DNA from: Polynucleobacter wuianus
GTDB taxonomy: Bacteria; Pseudomonadota; Gammaproteobacteria; Burkholderiales; Burkholderiaceae
NCBI RefSeq assembly: GCF_001659725.1
Contig: NZ_CP015922.1
Coordinates: 186,001 to 250,000 of the forward strand
Direction of reading: 5' to 3'
DNA length: 64,000 bases
The translations under genes were made by a program, and so were the position numbers. The notes beneath the pieces are model-generated. The model ran no database searches and was not told where the DNA came from. It saw only the letters and a program-made list of their open reading frames with translations. Shown piece after piece: positions 24,312 to 33,206 of this stretch. Position 1 is the stretch's first letter. Each line of letters opens with the position of its first letter.

Positions 24312-25832
24312 TTATTGAAGATAAAGTACTCGCACACGATATCCTGCAGCGTTTGCCGGCAGCACGATTGGCAATTCCGCTTGAATGATTTCGCCAGCAG
24401 GAGCGCCCATCTTAGAAAAATCAGGATGTGATTCCTGCCAAGATGCAGGCAACCATTCTTTTGGAGTTAATTGAATCAATTTCAATTCAGTTTCTTCAGC
24501 GTCCGTCAGAGAAACTTCTAAATTTGGTAACAAAATTGGAATTGCGAGACGATTTTGTATTTCAACTTGTAACATCGATTGATTTGCGGGGTTTTTAAGG
24601 CCCTCTCGCGCGTTTTCAGGCGATAGTGTGGCTGAAGTTATTTTCCACGCTGCAAAATCGCTCACGGGGCGATTAAAGCATCCTAGTGCGCTACATAATT
24701 TTTCATCAATACGTTGCAATACAGAAAATGCGCCAACTGAAAACGAATTTGATGACCCATCAACGCGTGGTGCTAACAATGGAAGTAAAGAATTTCTGGA
24801 TAAATGCTCTCCAAACATGAGAAGCAAGATAAAAAAACAAGCTAAGAGAACTGCTTTAAGACTTTTTTTTTGAGCAGGTGCAGCAAAAGCGCTCTTTTTA
24901 TCTTTCCCCAAAGTGCCATGTAAGCAAACCCAGCCTTCACTTTCTTTCCAAACAGAAAGTTTGAGCCATTGGCTGTAGGTGGCAATCACCTCTTCGGCTT
25001 GTCTCGCAAGGACACCAGATAAAACAATTTGGCCACCTGGGCGCATTTTATTGACTAGGGCTGGGGCCAGTACTTGCAAAGGATTAGCCAAAATATTAGC
25101 CATCACGATGTCGTACTTGGTTTCTGCAGCAAGTTCTGGGGCGCCTTCGGTTGGCAGAACAAAGCGAATAGTGGTGTTGTTGATTTCTGCATTGCTGCGT
25201 GCCGCAACCATTGCTTGTGGATCTATGTCAGTTCCTATCACTGGGTTGCATCCGAGTTTTGCTGCAGCAATGGCCAAAATACCTGATCCACAACCGTAAT
25301 CGAGCAAGCTTTGATTCTGAAGATTGGAATGCTCTTCGAGCCAAAGCAAGCAGAGGTGTGTCGTAGGGTGACTACCGGTACCAAATGCAAGACCTGGATC
25401 TACTGCTAAGCAAATTGCGTTTGGATCTGTCGGAGCATCATGCCAAGAAGGAACAACCCAGATTCGTTTTCCAATCTGAATGGGGGCGAATTGACTTTGT
25501 GTCAGTCTGACCCAATCTTGCTCTTCAACCACTTTTTCTTGGGGTGGCGCTAAATGAAATCCAGCCTCCAAGAGATCAGAGAGAAGTTGTCCAACAAAGT
25601 CTGGGCTATCTGAGTTATCAAGATCTGGATTAAGAAGGGCAGTAACAGCAGATCGATCCCATGCCTGCACTTCAGGCGAAAGCCCAGGCTCTCCATACAG
25701 TGGGTTCTCATCATAACCGCCCGCAGCAGCATCTTCTACGGTGACAGAGAGTGCGCCCAGCTCGAGCAAGGCATCGCCTAAAGACTCGGCAGTTTCAGCA
25801 GCTACCGTGAATACCAGTTCACGATAATACAT
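24312..25832 (-). CDS. prmA: ribosomal protein L11 methyltransferase fused to a membrane-anchored DUF3426 domain
   Basis: 506 residues; PrmA is usually about 300. Residues 1-309 are full PrmA: DPGLAFGTGSHPTT (145-158), SAM-binding LLDYGCGSGILAIAAAK (176-192), acidic DID (202-204) and ANILANPL (245-252). It trimethylates ribosomal protein L11. A basic linker follows (310-325), then one transmembrane helix (326-341) and a DUF3426 domain (about 345-506, with CSALGC). DUF3426 proteins are normally separate, encoded near prmA in this order, and start with a zinc ribbon that is absent here. An A9 run at codons 321-324 lies in the linker; a -1 slip there meets TAA at once and would give PrmA alone. 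Confidence 0.87.
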   Translation of the reverse strand: MYYRELVFTVAAETAESLGDALLELGALSVTVEDAAAGGYDENPLYGEPGLSPEVQAWDRSAVTALLNPDLDNSDSPDFVGQLLSDLLEAGFHLAPPQEKVVEEQDWVRLTQSQFAPIQIGKRIWVVPSWHDAPTDPNAICLAVDPGLAFGTGSHPTTHLCLLWLEEHSNLQNQSLLDYGCGSGILAIAAAKLGCNPVIGTDIDPQAMVAARSNAEINNTTIRFVLPTEGAPELAAETKYDIVMANILANPLQVLAPALVNKMRPGGQIVLSGVLARQAEEVIATYSQWLKLSVWKESEGWVCLHGTLGKDKKSAFAAPAQKKSLKAVLLACFFILLLMFGEHLSRNSLLPLLAPRVDGSSNSFSVGAFSVLQRIDEKLCSALGCFNRPVSDFAAWKITSATLSPENAREGLKNPANQSMLQVEIQNRLAIPILLPNLEVSLTDAEETELKLIQLTPKEWLPASWQESHPDFSKMGAPAGEIIQAELPIVLPANAAGYRVRVLYLQ

Positions 25833-25859
25833 AAGGCGCTCGCATCAGCTAGGTAGAAA

Positions 25860-27224
25860 TTAAGATTTACCGCGACTTGCAGCTTGCTCTTCCAAGCGGT
25901 GCTCCAAGTAGTGAATGCTGGTGCCACCTTCCATGAAGTTGGGATCAAGCATGAGTTCGCGATGCAGGGGCACATTAGTCGTAATCCCATCAATCACCAT
26001 TTCAGAGAGAGCAATTTGCATGCGACGGATCGCTTGTTCGCGAGTGTTGCCGTATGAAATCAGCTTGCCGATCATGGAATCGTAGTTTGAAGGAACCACA
26101 TAACCACTGTAAGCATGTGAATCAACCCGAATACCAGGACCGCCAGGCATGTGGAAAGAACCAATTTTTCCTGGGCTTGGTGTGAATTTAAATGGATCTT
26201 CAGCATTGAGGCGACATTCAATCGCATGGCCGCGGAAAATAATATCTTTTTGACGATAAGATAATTTCAGACCAGCAGCAATCCGAATTTGCTCTTGAAC
26301 AATATCTACTCCGGTAATCATTTCAGTTACAGGGTGCTCAACCTGAACACGGGTATTCATCTCAATGAAGAAAAATTCGCCGTTTTCGTAGAGAAATTCG
26401 AATGTACCAGCACCACGATAACCAATTTTTCGACAGGCTTCGGCGCAACGCTCGCCAATTTTGGCAATCAAGCGACGATCGATACCAGGAGCTGGTGCTT
26501 CTTCTATCACTTTTTGGTGACGACGCTGCATAGAGCAATCCCGTTCACCCAACCAAATAGCATTGCCATGGGTATCAGCCAAAATTTGGATTTCTACGTG
26601 GCGAGGTTTCTCTAAAAACTTCTCCATATAGACTTCTGGATTACCAAATGCACGGCCCGCTTCCTCTCTTGTCATATTGACAGCATTGATGAGTGCCGCT
26701 TCGGTATGAACCACTCGCATTCCGCGTCCGCCACCACCACCAGCCGCTTTAATGATGACTGGGTAACCCACTTTTTTAGCAGTAGCAATAATTTCTTTTG
26801 GATTGTCTGGTAATGCACCTTCAGATCCAGGAACGCAAGGAACGCCTGCTTTGATCATGGCGCGTTTGGCAGAAACTTTGTCACCCATTAAGCGAATGGA
26901 TGCAGCAGTAGGACCAATAAAAGCAAAACCTGATTTCTCTACACGCTCTGCAAAGTCTGCATTTTCAGAGAGGAAGCCATAACCAGGATGAATTGCTTCT
27001 GCATCAGTCACCTCAGCCGCAGAAATAATTGCTGGCATATTGAGATAACTTAGTGGGGAAGGTGCTGGGCCAATACAGACGGCCTCATCAGCAAGTTTCA
27101 CGTACTTAGCTTCTTTATCTGCAGTGGAATAAACCACGACAGTTTTAATTCCCAACTCGCGGCATGCGCGTTGGATACGGAGAGCAATTTCTCCCCGATT
27201 GGCAATCAGAATCTTATCGAACAT
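25860..27224 (-). CDS. accC: acetyl-CoA carboxylase, biotin carboxylase subunit
   Basis: 454 residues. It has the ATP-grasp loop KAAGGGGGRGMRVV, the EKFLEKPRHVEIQ segment, RDCSMQRRHQKVIEEAP and the catalytic EMNTRVQVEHPVTE. It carboxylates the biotin of AccB with bicarbonate and ATP, the first half-reaction of fatty acid synthesis. Directly after accB (47 bases) and before prmA (27 bases), the usual betaproteobacterial order. Confidence 0.97.
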   Translation of the reverse strand: MFDKILIANRGEIALRIQRACRELGIKTVVVYSTADKEAKYVKLADEAVCIGPAPSPLSYLNMPAIISAAEVTDAEAIHPGYGFLSENADFAERVEKSGFAFIGPTAASIRLMGDKVSAKRAMIKAGVPCVPGSEGALPDNPKEIIATAKKVGYPVIIKAAGGGGGRGMRVVHTEAALINAVNMTREEAGRAFGNPEVYMEKFLEKPRHVEIQILADTHGNAIWLGERDCSMQRRHQKVIEEAPAPGIDRRLIAKIGERCAEACRKIGYRGAGTFEFLYENGEFFFIEMNTRVQVEHPVTEMITGVDIVQEQIRIAAGLKLSYRQKDIIFRGHAIECRLNAEDPFKFTPSPGKIGSFHMPGGPGIRVDSHAYSGYVVPSNYDSMIGKLISYGNTREQAIRRMQIALSEMVIDGITTNVPLHRELMLDPNFMEGGTSIHYLEHRLEEQAASRGKS

Positions 27225-27271
27225 GTCGGCTCTGAGTTAGGTAAAAAGGATTGGAATTAAAGGCAAGGAAA

Positions 27272-27736
27272 TTAAGCAATAACAAACAGAGGCTGATCAA
27301 ACTCAACGCCTTGGCCGTTTTCACATAGTATTTCTTTGATGACGCCTGCTTGCTCAGATTCGATTTCATTGAGCAACTTCATAGCTTCAATGATGCAAAG
27401 TGTTTGGCCGACTTTTACGGTATCGCCTACATTCACGAAGTTTGGAGATTCTGGATTCGGTGCGCGATAGAAAGTACCAACCATGGGTGAACGTGCAATA
27501 AAGCCGGTTTCAGCTGCAGGTGCCTCAGTAGCTGGGGCAGCACTTGGTGCTGGTGCAGCAGGCACTGCTTGAATGGCTTGTACTGGAGCAGGATTTGCGT
27601 AAACTACTTGGCCTGCAGGAGTTGGAGAGCCTGCATTCACAATACGAACACGATCTTCACCTTCATTTACCTCTAATTCAGAAATGCCTGATTCAGAAAC
27701 TAGGTCGATTAAGGTTTTGAGTTTTCTTAGATCCAT
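27272..27736 (-). CDS. accB: acetyl-CoA carboxylase, biotin carboxyl carrier protein
   Basis: 154 residues. A helical N-terminus (MDLRKLKTLIDLVSESGISE) is followed by an Ala/Pro-rich flexible linker (about 40-80) and the biotinyl domain, where Lys in EAMKLLNEIE is biotinylated. The thumb region conserved in BCCP (about 85-100, SPMVGTFYRAPNPES) is present. Partner of AccC; transcribed after aroQ. Confidence 0.97.
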   Translation of the reverse strand: MDLRKLKTLIDLVSESGISELEVNEGEDRVRIVNAGSPTPAGQVVYANPAPVQAIQAVPAAPAPSAAPATEAPAAETGFIARSPMVGTFYRAPNPESPNFVNVGDTVKVGQTLCIIEAMKLLNEIESEQAGVIKEILCENGQGVEFDQPLFVIA

Positions 27737-27771
27737 ATGAGTGCGTCCTCTCTTGAAATTCTTGAATTAAC

Positions 27772-28221
27772 TTATTTTTGTAAACGGGTGATAGCTGCTT
27801 GCAGCGCTAGCTCGTAACCAATTGCGCCAAGACCACAAATCACGCCGGTAGCGATGTCAGACAGATAAGAGTGCTTTCGGAACTCTTCTCTTTGGTGAAT
27901 ATTAGATAAATGCACTTCTGTGAATGGAATGGCTACCCCAGCCAAAACATCACGCAGCGCAACACTAGTGTGGGTAAATGCGCCCGGATTAATGATGATG
28001 AAATCCACTTCATCCTGTTTAGCCTGCTGAATACGGTCAATTAACTCGCCCTCATGGTTGCTTTGATAAGTGCTTAATTCAACCGACTGGGATTTTGCTA
28101 TCTCACCGAGCTTTTGATGGATATCTTCTAGGGTAGTTTTCCCATAAACCTCGGGTTCACGAGTGCCCAATAGATTGAGATTTGGACCTTGTATGACGAG
28201 AATTGAAGCTTTTTTAGACAT
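27772..28221 (-). CDS. aroQ: 3-dehydroquinate dehydratase, type II
   Basis: 149 residues. Family motifs are QGPNLNLLGTREPEVYG (the lid with the catalytic Arg and Tyr), YQSNHEGELID, INPGAFTHTSVALRDV and VHLSNIHQREEFR with the catalytic His. It converts 3-dehydroquinate to 3-dehydroshikimate by anti elimination in the shikimate pathway. First gene of the aroQ-accB-accC-prmA-kinase series; aroQ beside accBC is common in proteobacteria. An AGGG lies 4 bases before the ATG. Confidence 0.95.
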   Translation of the reverse strand: MSKKASILVIQGPNLNLLGTREPEVYGKTTLEDIHQKLGEIAKSQSVELSTYQSNHEGELIDRIQQAKQDEVDFIIINPGAFTHTSVALRDVLAGVAIPFTEVHLSNIHQREEFRKHSYLSDIATGVICGLGAIGYELALQAAITRLQK

Positions 28222-28471
28222 AGATCCCTATTTTTAGAGGCAGTTAGGTGTCAATTGTTTAATTTGGCTTTTAGCCACCCGTGTAACTTTATGCTTCACC
28301 TGCTATGGCTGGAAGTATACCTTTACAAGGGACAAAAAAGACTAAAAATGGGCTTGTTAAAACGAAATTTTCACAACATTTAGCGGTAAATAATGAAACT
28401 TAATGGCCTAAATGCCCAATTATTAAGCGGTATTAAACTTAGAAAGAGCGTATAACGGTTGATATAAATAC

Positions 28472-28999
28472 TCAAAGTGCCGAATTTATTGCTTTTTTGA
28501 GCTCTTCTTCGCTTATCTTTCCTAATTTTGTATAAATAGACTTCCCTTTAGAGTTAATCACAACGGTATAGGGTAGGGCGCCTTGGGAGTTACCCATTTG
28601 TTTGGAAAGACTGCTTCCCTCTAAACCACCAATCACAATAGGGTAAGAAACTGGTGTCTTTTCAAGAAATTCACGTATGTTCGATGGTGAATCGATACCG
28701 ATGCCGACAATTAATACATTTTTAGAAGCATATTCTTGAGCAATTTTGTCTAAAGCAGGCATTTCTTCAACACAAGGAGGGCACCAAGAGGCCCAAAAGT
28801 TGACTACGAGAACTTTTCCATGCCAATTTTCTGAATTTGCAGGTTTGCCGTCTGGGTTTTGCCAAGGATTGGCAAAAAAGGCCTTAATCGAGGGATCGCT
28901 AGCCAAGCCTGTTTGAGAAATCCATTGCGAAGAAAAGACTCCTGCGAGGAGCGCCAAAAGACCAATTCCGCCAATCATGATCCACTGTCTTCGGTTCAC
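28472..28999 (-). CDS. TlpA/ResA-type thiol:disulfide interchange protein
   Basis: 175 residues. An N-terminal signal anchor (about 5-26) places the thioredoxin domain in the periplasm. The active site is NFWASWCPPCVEEMP, a WCPPC motif like that of TlpA and ResA, with the cis-Pro loop near PYTVVI. These proteins reduce periplasmic cysteines, for instance in cytochrome c or CuA assembly. It stands alone between aroQ and the divergent mpl (26 bases between starts). The 250 bases downstream, before aroQ, are AT-rich and hold no gene I can support. Confidence 0.9.
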   Translation of the reverse strand: MNRRQWIMIGGIGLLALLAGVFSSQWISQTGLASDPSIKAFFANPWQNPDGKPANSENWHGKVLVVNFWASWCPPCVEEMPALDKIAQEYASKNVLIVGIGIDSPSNIREFLEKTPVSYPIVIGGLEGSSLSKQMGNSQGALPYTVVINSKGKSIYTKLGKISEEELKKAINSAL

Positions 29000-29025
29000 T
29001 GCAACTCCTTCGCTAAAATTCGCTA

Positions 29026-30423
29026 ATGCATATACATATCTTGGGCATTTGCGGTACTTTCATGGGCGGCATTGCCGCAATCGCTCGGCAAGCCGGACAT
29101 CGTGTAACAGGTTGTGATGCTAATGTGTATCCACCAATGAGCACCCAGCTTGAAGCGCAGGGCATCGAACTCATTGAGGGATTCTCACCAGATCAATTAT
29201 TGCAGTTTGAGACCATGCCTGATTTATTTGTGATTGGCAATGTGGTTTCTCGAGGCAATCCTTTAATGGAAGCCATTTTGAATCAAGGCTTGCCCTACAT
29301 TTCTGGTCCTCAATGGCTAGGGGAGCAAGTTTTATATAGTCGGCATGTTTTGGCGGTTGCCGGTACTCATGGCAAAACCACTACCTCAGCCATGCTCACT
29401 TGGATTTTGGAATTTAACGGTTACAAGCCGGGATATCTGATTGGTGGAGTGCCACTGAATTTCACTGTCTCAGCACGCTTGGGTGAAAGTAAATATTTTG
29501 TGATCGAGGCTGATGAGTACGACACTGCCTTTTTTGATAAGCGCAGCAAGTTTGTTCACTACAGACCGCGTACAGCCTTATTAAATAATTTGGAATTTGA
29601 TCACGCAGATATTTTTGCCGATCTTGCAGCGATCGAAACCCAGTTCCATCATTTGGTTCGTACTGTTCCTGGTAATGGATTATTGGTGGTCAATGGCGAG
29701 GAGCCTGCGCTTGAGCGGGTTGTCACCCGCGGTGTATGGGCTCCGGTAGAGCGGTTTGGGCAAGAGGCGGCTAACGAATGGTCTTTGATCTCGCAAGAGG
29801 GCGATGGATTTATCGTACGCAAGTCAGGCAAAGAGGTAGCCACTGTGAAATGGGCGCCTGATTCTGGAGTGATGGGTAGGCACAATCAACTCAACGCGCT
29901 AGCTGCGATTGCCTCTGCAAATCATATTGGTATTTCACCCGCAGATTCTGCACGTGCTTTAGCTGAATTTAAAAACGTGAAGCGTCGCCTCGAAACCATT
30001 GGTGTCGCAAATGACATCACGGTATATGACGATTTTGCGCATCATCCAACCGCAATCACCACCACAGTTGATGGCTTGCGTCGACGTGTTGGTCAGGCCC
30101 GCATCTTGGCAGTATTGGAGCCGCGCTCCAATACGATGAAGCTGGGAGTGATGAAGGCTCAGTTACCTGATAGCTTGAAGCAAGCAGATAAGGTTTTTGC
30201 CTACGGCGCTAATAGTGGCAAGGAATCTTTAGGTTGGGATTTAAAGGAAGTGCTATCCCCTCTTAATACAAAAGAGGCTGGTAAAGCCCATGCTTTTGAC
30301 GATCTTGCTGCTCTAGTTTTTGCAGTGACTAAAGAAGCAAAGCCAGGGGATCATATTTTGGTGATGAGTAATGGCGGATTTGGTGGAGTTCATCAAAAAA
30401 TACTTAAGGCCATATCGGCCTAA
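29026..30423 (+). CDS. mpl: UDP-N-acetylmuramate:L-alanyl-gamma-D-glutamyl-meso-diaminopimelate ligase
   Basis: 465 residues of the Mur ligase family, beginning MHIHILGICGTFMGGIA as Mpl does, with ATP-binding GTHGKTTTSAML, the YDTAFFDKRSKF loop typical of Mpl, and YDDFAHHPTA in the third domain. It rejoins recycled tripeptide to UDP-MurNAc and so completes the wall-recycling route that AmpD (17204) begins. First gene of a closely packed plus-strand run reaching mtgA. Confidence 0.95.
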   Translation: MHIHILGICGTFMGGIAAIARQAGHRVTGCDANVYPPMSTQLEAQGIELIEGFSPDQLLQFETMPDLFVIGNVVSRGNPLMEAILNQGLPYISGPQWLGEQVLYSRHVLAVAGTHGKTTTSAMLTWILEFNGYKPGYLIGGVPLNFTVSARLGESKYFVIEADEYDTAFFDKRSKFVHYRPRTALLNNLEFDHADIFADLAAIETQFHHLVRTVPGNGLLVVNGEEPALERVVTRGVWAPVERFGQEAANEWSLISQEGDGFIVRKSGKEVATVKWAPDSGVMGRHNQLNALAAIASANHIGISPADSARALAEFKNVKRRLETIGVANDITVYDDFAHHPTAITTTVDGLRRRVGQARILAVLEPRSNTMKLGVMKAQLPDSLKQADKVFAYGANSGKESLGWDLKEVLSPLNTKEAGKAHAFDDLAALVFAVTKEAKPGDHILVMSNGGFGGVHQKILKAISA

Positions 30424-30456
30424 AGCAGTCCAACGAATAAATACTGAAAGCAAAGC

Positions 30457-31191
30457 ATGGGTAATCGATTAAAAGACAAAGTAGCAGTCATTACTGGCGC
30501 AGCAAAAGGGATCGGTTTTGCAACAGCGCAGCGTTTTGCACAAGAAGGTGCGATTGTCATCGTTGCAGACATGAGCCTTGAGGCCGTTGAAGGTGCTGCT
30601 GCGCAGATCCCGAATGCAGAGGGCTATGCAATAAATGTGACTGATCGCGCTAGTATTCAAGCCGTAGTTGATCAGGTAATGCAAAAACACGGGCGGATTG
30701 ATATCTTGATTAATAACGCGGGTATTACGCAAGATGCACGCTTAATCAAAATGACTGAGGCGCAATTTGATAGCGTGATCGATGTCAATCTCAAGGGCGT
30801 ATTTAATTGCACTCAATTAGTTGCCCCACATATGCTTGAAGCTGGATCTGGCGCCATTGTGAATGCCTCTAGCGTCGTCGGTTTGTATGGCAACTTTGGT
30901 CAAACCAACTATTCAGCGACTAAGTTTGGTGTGATTGGCTTTACCAAGACTTGGGCGCGTGAGCTTGGCCCTAAAGGTATTCGAGTCAATGCGGTATGCC
31001 CTGGCTTTATTGCGACCGAGATGGTTAAAGCAATGCCAGAAAATATTTTGCAAGACATTGAGCGTCGCAGCTGGTTAGGTCGCTTAGGTACCCCAGAAGA
31101 AATGGCTAATGCGTATTTATTTTTGGCTAGTGATGAAGCGAGCTACGTTAATGGAGTGGCATTAGAAGCTAGCGGCGGGATTTCTCTCTAA
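30457..31191 (+). CDS. short-chain dehydrogenase, FabG-like 3-oxoacyl-ACP reductase
   Basis: 244 residues, a classical SDR. The cofactor motif is TGAAKGIG (14-21), NNAG is conserved, the catalytic set is Ser in NASSVV with NYSATK (Tyr and Lys), and CPGFIATEM follows the active site. The length and the Q-rich TNYSATKFGVIGFTKTWA wording fit FabG. It is not next to other fatty-acid genes, so it is probably a paralogue of the main fabG with an unassigned substrate. Confidence 0.87.
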   Translation: MGNRLKDKVAVITGAAKGIGFATAQRFAQEGAIVIVADMSLEAVEGAAAQIPNAEGYAINVTDRASIQAVVDQVMQKHGRIDILINNAGITQDARLIKMTEAQFDSVIDVNLKGVFNCTQLVAPHMLEAGSGAIVNASSVVGLYGNFGQTNYSATKFGVIGFTKTWARELGPKGIRVNAVCPGFIATEMVKAMPENILQDIERRSWLGRLGTPEEMANAYLFLASDEASYVNGVALEASGGISL

Positions 31192-31193
31192 GT

Positions 31194-33206
31194 ATGAATC
31201 TTTTATACGAAGAGGGTGGCGACATCAAAATCGCTACCGTACAGTCTGCAACGGGATCTGGCGATTCTGAATCCTGGCAGGCGACAAGTCTTTCTGGCAA
31301 AAAGATAAAACTCAAAGCGAAAGAAGTTTGGTTGCGTTTTGAAAAGCCAGAAGCGCAGGCTGTGATGGATGAGGCGCTCGTTTTATCCAAAGATATTGAT
31401 TTGCAATTGTTATGGGACTGCGCTCCCGAAGAAGAGTTTGGTTTGGTAGAAGTTTCTTTGGAGTACTTTGGTGCTCAAGCTACGATTGCTCAGCAAGCGG
31501 CATTAGCTATTGCTTTGCAAGGCGCCCCAGTGTTTTTTCGTCGCAAAGGAAGAGGGCGTTTTCAAAGAGCTCCGCTCGAGCAGTTGCAGGCAGGCTTAGC
31601 TGCGCTCGAGCGTAAGCAAAAAGAATTAGAACAACAATCAGTCTGGCAACAGGAATTAGTCGCCGGTATATTCCCGGAGGCCTTGAAATCCTCCGCTAAA
31701 CAATTACTTTTCTCGCCTGAAAAAAATACTTCCGCCTATAAGGCTTTAATTGCTGCCTGCACAGAAACAGGCGAGTCGCCTGCGCAGTTGATGATTCGCT
31801 GTGGTGCGATTGAATCTCCATTGGCGTATCACCAAGGAATGTTTTTGAAGGCGCACTTCCCAAATGGCGCCGCTCATCATGCCAATATCGGCGTTGATCA
31901 ATCCGTCTATGATGCGGCGATCGCAGAGTTGCCTTTGGCTGAAGTACAGGCCTTCTCAATTGATGATGCGGGAACTACCGAGATTGACGATGCTCTATCT
32001 GTGACTGAGTTGCCAGGGGGCGGTCATCGAATGGGTATCCATATTGCCGCTCCTGGCTTGGCAATATCAAAAGATGATCCTCTAGACCAGGTGGCGCGTA
32101 ATCGAATGTCAACCGTCTATTTTCCGGGCGACAAAATCACGATGTTGCCTGATTCAGTGATTGAGCAATTTTCTTTGGATGAAGGTGCTCCTAGACCCGC
32201 CCTATCGATCTATGTGGACATTGATCCCGATGGGGTTGCAAACCGAGACACTTTACAAATGCGCGCAGAGATGGTGCCGATGGTTGCCAATCTTCGTCTG
32301 GAGAATATTGAGCATTTAGTCAGCGAAGAGAGTTTGGTGGATGAAGCTGCCAGCTATCCTTATCGCAAAGAGCTAGCCATTCTGTGGCGCGCGGCAAAAC
32401 TCTTGCATGCTGGCCGACAAGAAAAACGGATTGCCAATGGTCTTCGTGCAGAGCAGTTGGGGGTGATTGATCCTAATGCCTTGGCAAGAGACTTTCACTT
32501 TCAGATTCAAGATAGAGATGGAGTGCAACGCATAGAAATTATTCCACGTCAGCGTGGCTCGATCCTCGATACGATCGTTGCCGAGTGGATGATCTTTTGT
32601 AATAGCGCATCAGGCCAATTACTAGCTGATCATGGATTGCCGGGTTTATTTAGAACTCAGAAGGGCTGGGGGCCGTTACGAACTCGTATGCAAACGACCC
32701 CTGGACCCCACGAAGGCTTGGGTTTGGATTACTACGCTTGGTGCACATCTCCTTTGCGTCGCTACTCTGACCTTGTTAATCAGTGGCAGTTAATTGCGCT
32801 AGCAAAGCATGGCGTGACAGCAAAAATGGTCGCACCATTTCCCCCGCGAGATGCGGCCCTCATGGGCATCGCAGCGGATTTTGAGTCTTGTTATCAAGCT
32901 TATGGTGAGTTTCAGGATCGCTTGGAAAAGTATTGGTGCTTGCGTTGGATCGCGCAAGAGGGGGATGCAAAAACCGTCTATGTTCGTCACTTAAAAGAGG
33001 GCATGTCGAGGGTCGAACCTGTACCGTTGCATTTACCTATTCCCGAAATAGCAAATCATCCCCGCATGACTCGTGCAGAAGTGATCGTGTCAGATGTGGA
33101 TCTATTGCAATTAAGCGCAGCCGTAAGAGTGCTCGAAATTGAAGCTAAGCCAGAGTCAGGGGCAAAAGCAGCTGAAGAAACAGAAGAAGATGCTAACCCA
33201 GATTAA
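31194..33206 (+). CDS. RNase II/R-family (RNB domain) exoribonuclease
   Basis: 670 residues. The RNB catalytic centre reads SIDDAGTTEIDDALS, giving the Asp cluster that binds Mg2+, and the domain closes with YAWCTSPLRRYSDLVN, the family hallmark. The N-terminal 250 residues do not show the usual cold-shock domain motifs clearly, and the end is an acidic tail (EETEEDANPD). It should degrade RNA 3' to 5'. The ATG lies two bases after the SDR stop, and its last codons overlap the start of the TonB-like gene, which indicates one transcript. Confidence 0.88.
   Translation: MNLLYEEGGDIKIATVQSATGSGDSESWQATSLSGKKIKLKAKEVWLRFEKPEAQAVMDEALVLSKDIDLQLLWDCAPEEEFGLVEVSLEYFGAQATIAQQAALAIALQGAPVFFRRKGRGRFQRAPLEQLQAGLAALERKQKELEQQSVWQQELVAGIFPEALKSSAKQLLFSPEKNTSAYKALIAACTETGESPAQLMIRCGAIESPLAYHQGMFLKAHFPNGAAHHANIGVDQSVYDAAIAELPLAEVQAFSIDDAGTTEIDDALSVTELPGGGHRMGIHIAAPGLAISKDDPLDQVARNRMSTVYFPGDKITMLPDSVIEQFSLDEGAPRPALSIYVDIDPDGVANRDTLQMRAEMVPMVANLRLENIEHLVSEESLVDEAASYPYRKELAILWRAAKLLHAGRQEKRIANGLRAEQLGVIDPNALARDFHFQIQDRDGVQRIEIIPRQRGSILDTIVAEWMIFCNSASGQLLADHGLPGLFRTQKGWGPLRTRMQTTPGPHEGLGLDYYAWCTSPLRRYSDLVNQWQLIALAKHGVTAKMVAPFPPRDAALMGIAADFESCYQAYGEFQDRLEKYWCLRWIAQEGDAKTVYVRHLKEGMSRVEPVPLHLPIPEIANHPRMTRAEVIVSDVDLLQLSAAVRVLEIEAKPESGAKAAEETEEDANPD

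Noticed and set aside
28226..28254. aroQ promoter from a minus-strand TTGACA at 28249-28254
   Set aside because: No acceptable -10 lies 16-18 bases downstream; the only candidate would overlap the aroQ ribosome site and leave no leader.
28314..28342. Alternative aroQ promoter with minus-strand TATACT (28314-28319)
   Set aside because: The -10 is good but the sequence 17 bases upstream (GTCTTT) is a poor -35, so it is too weak to list.
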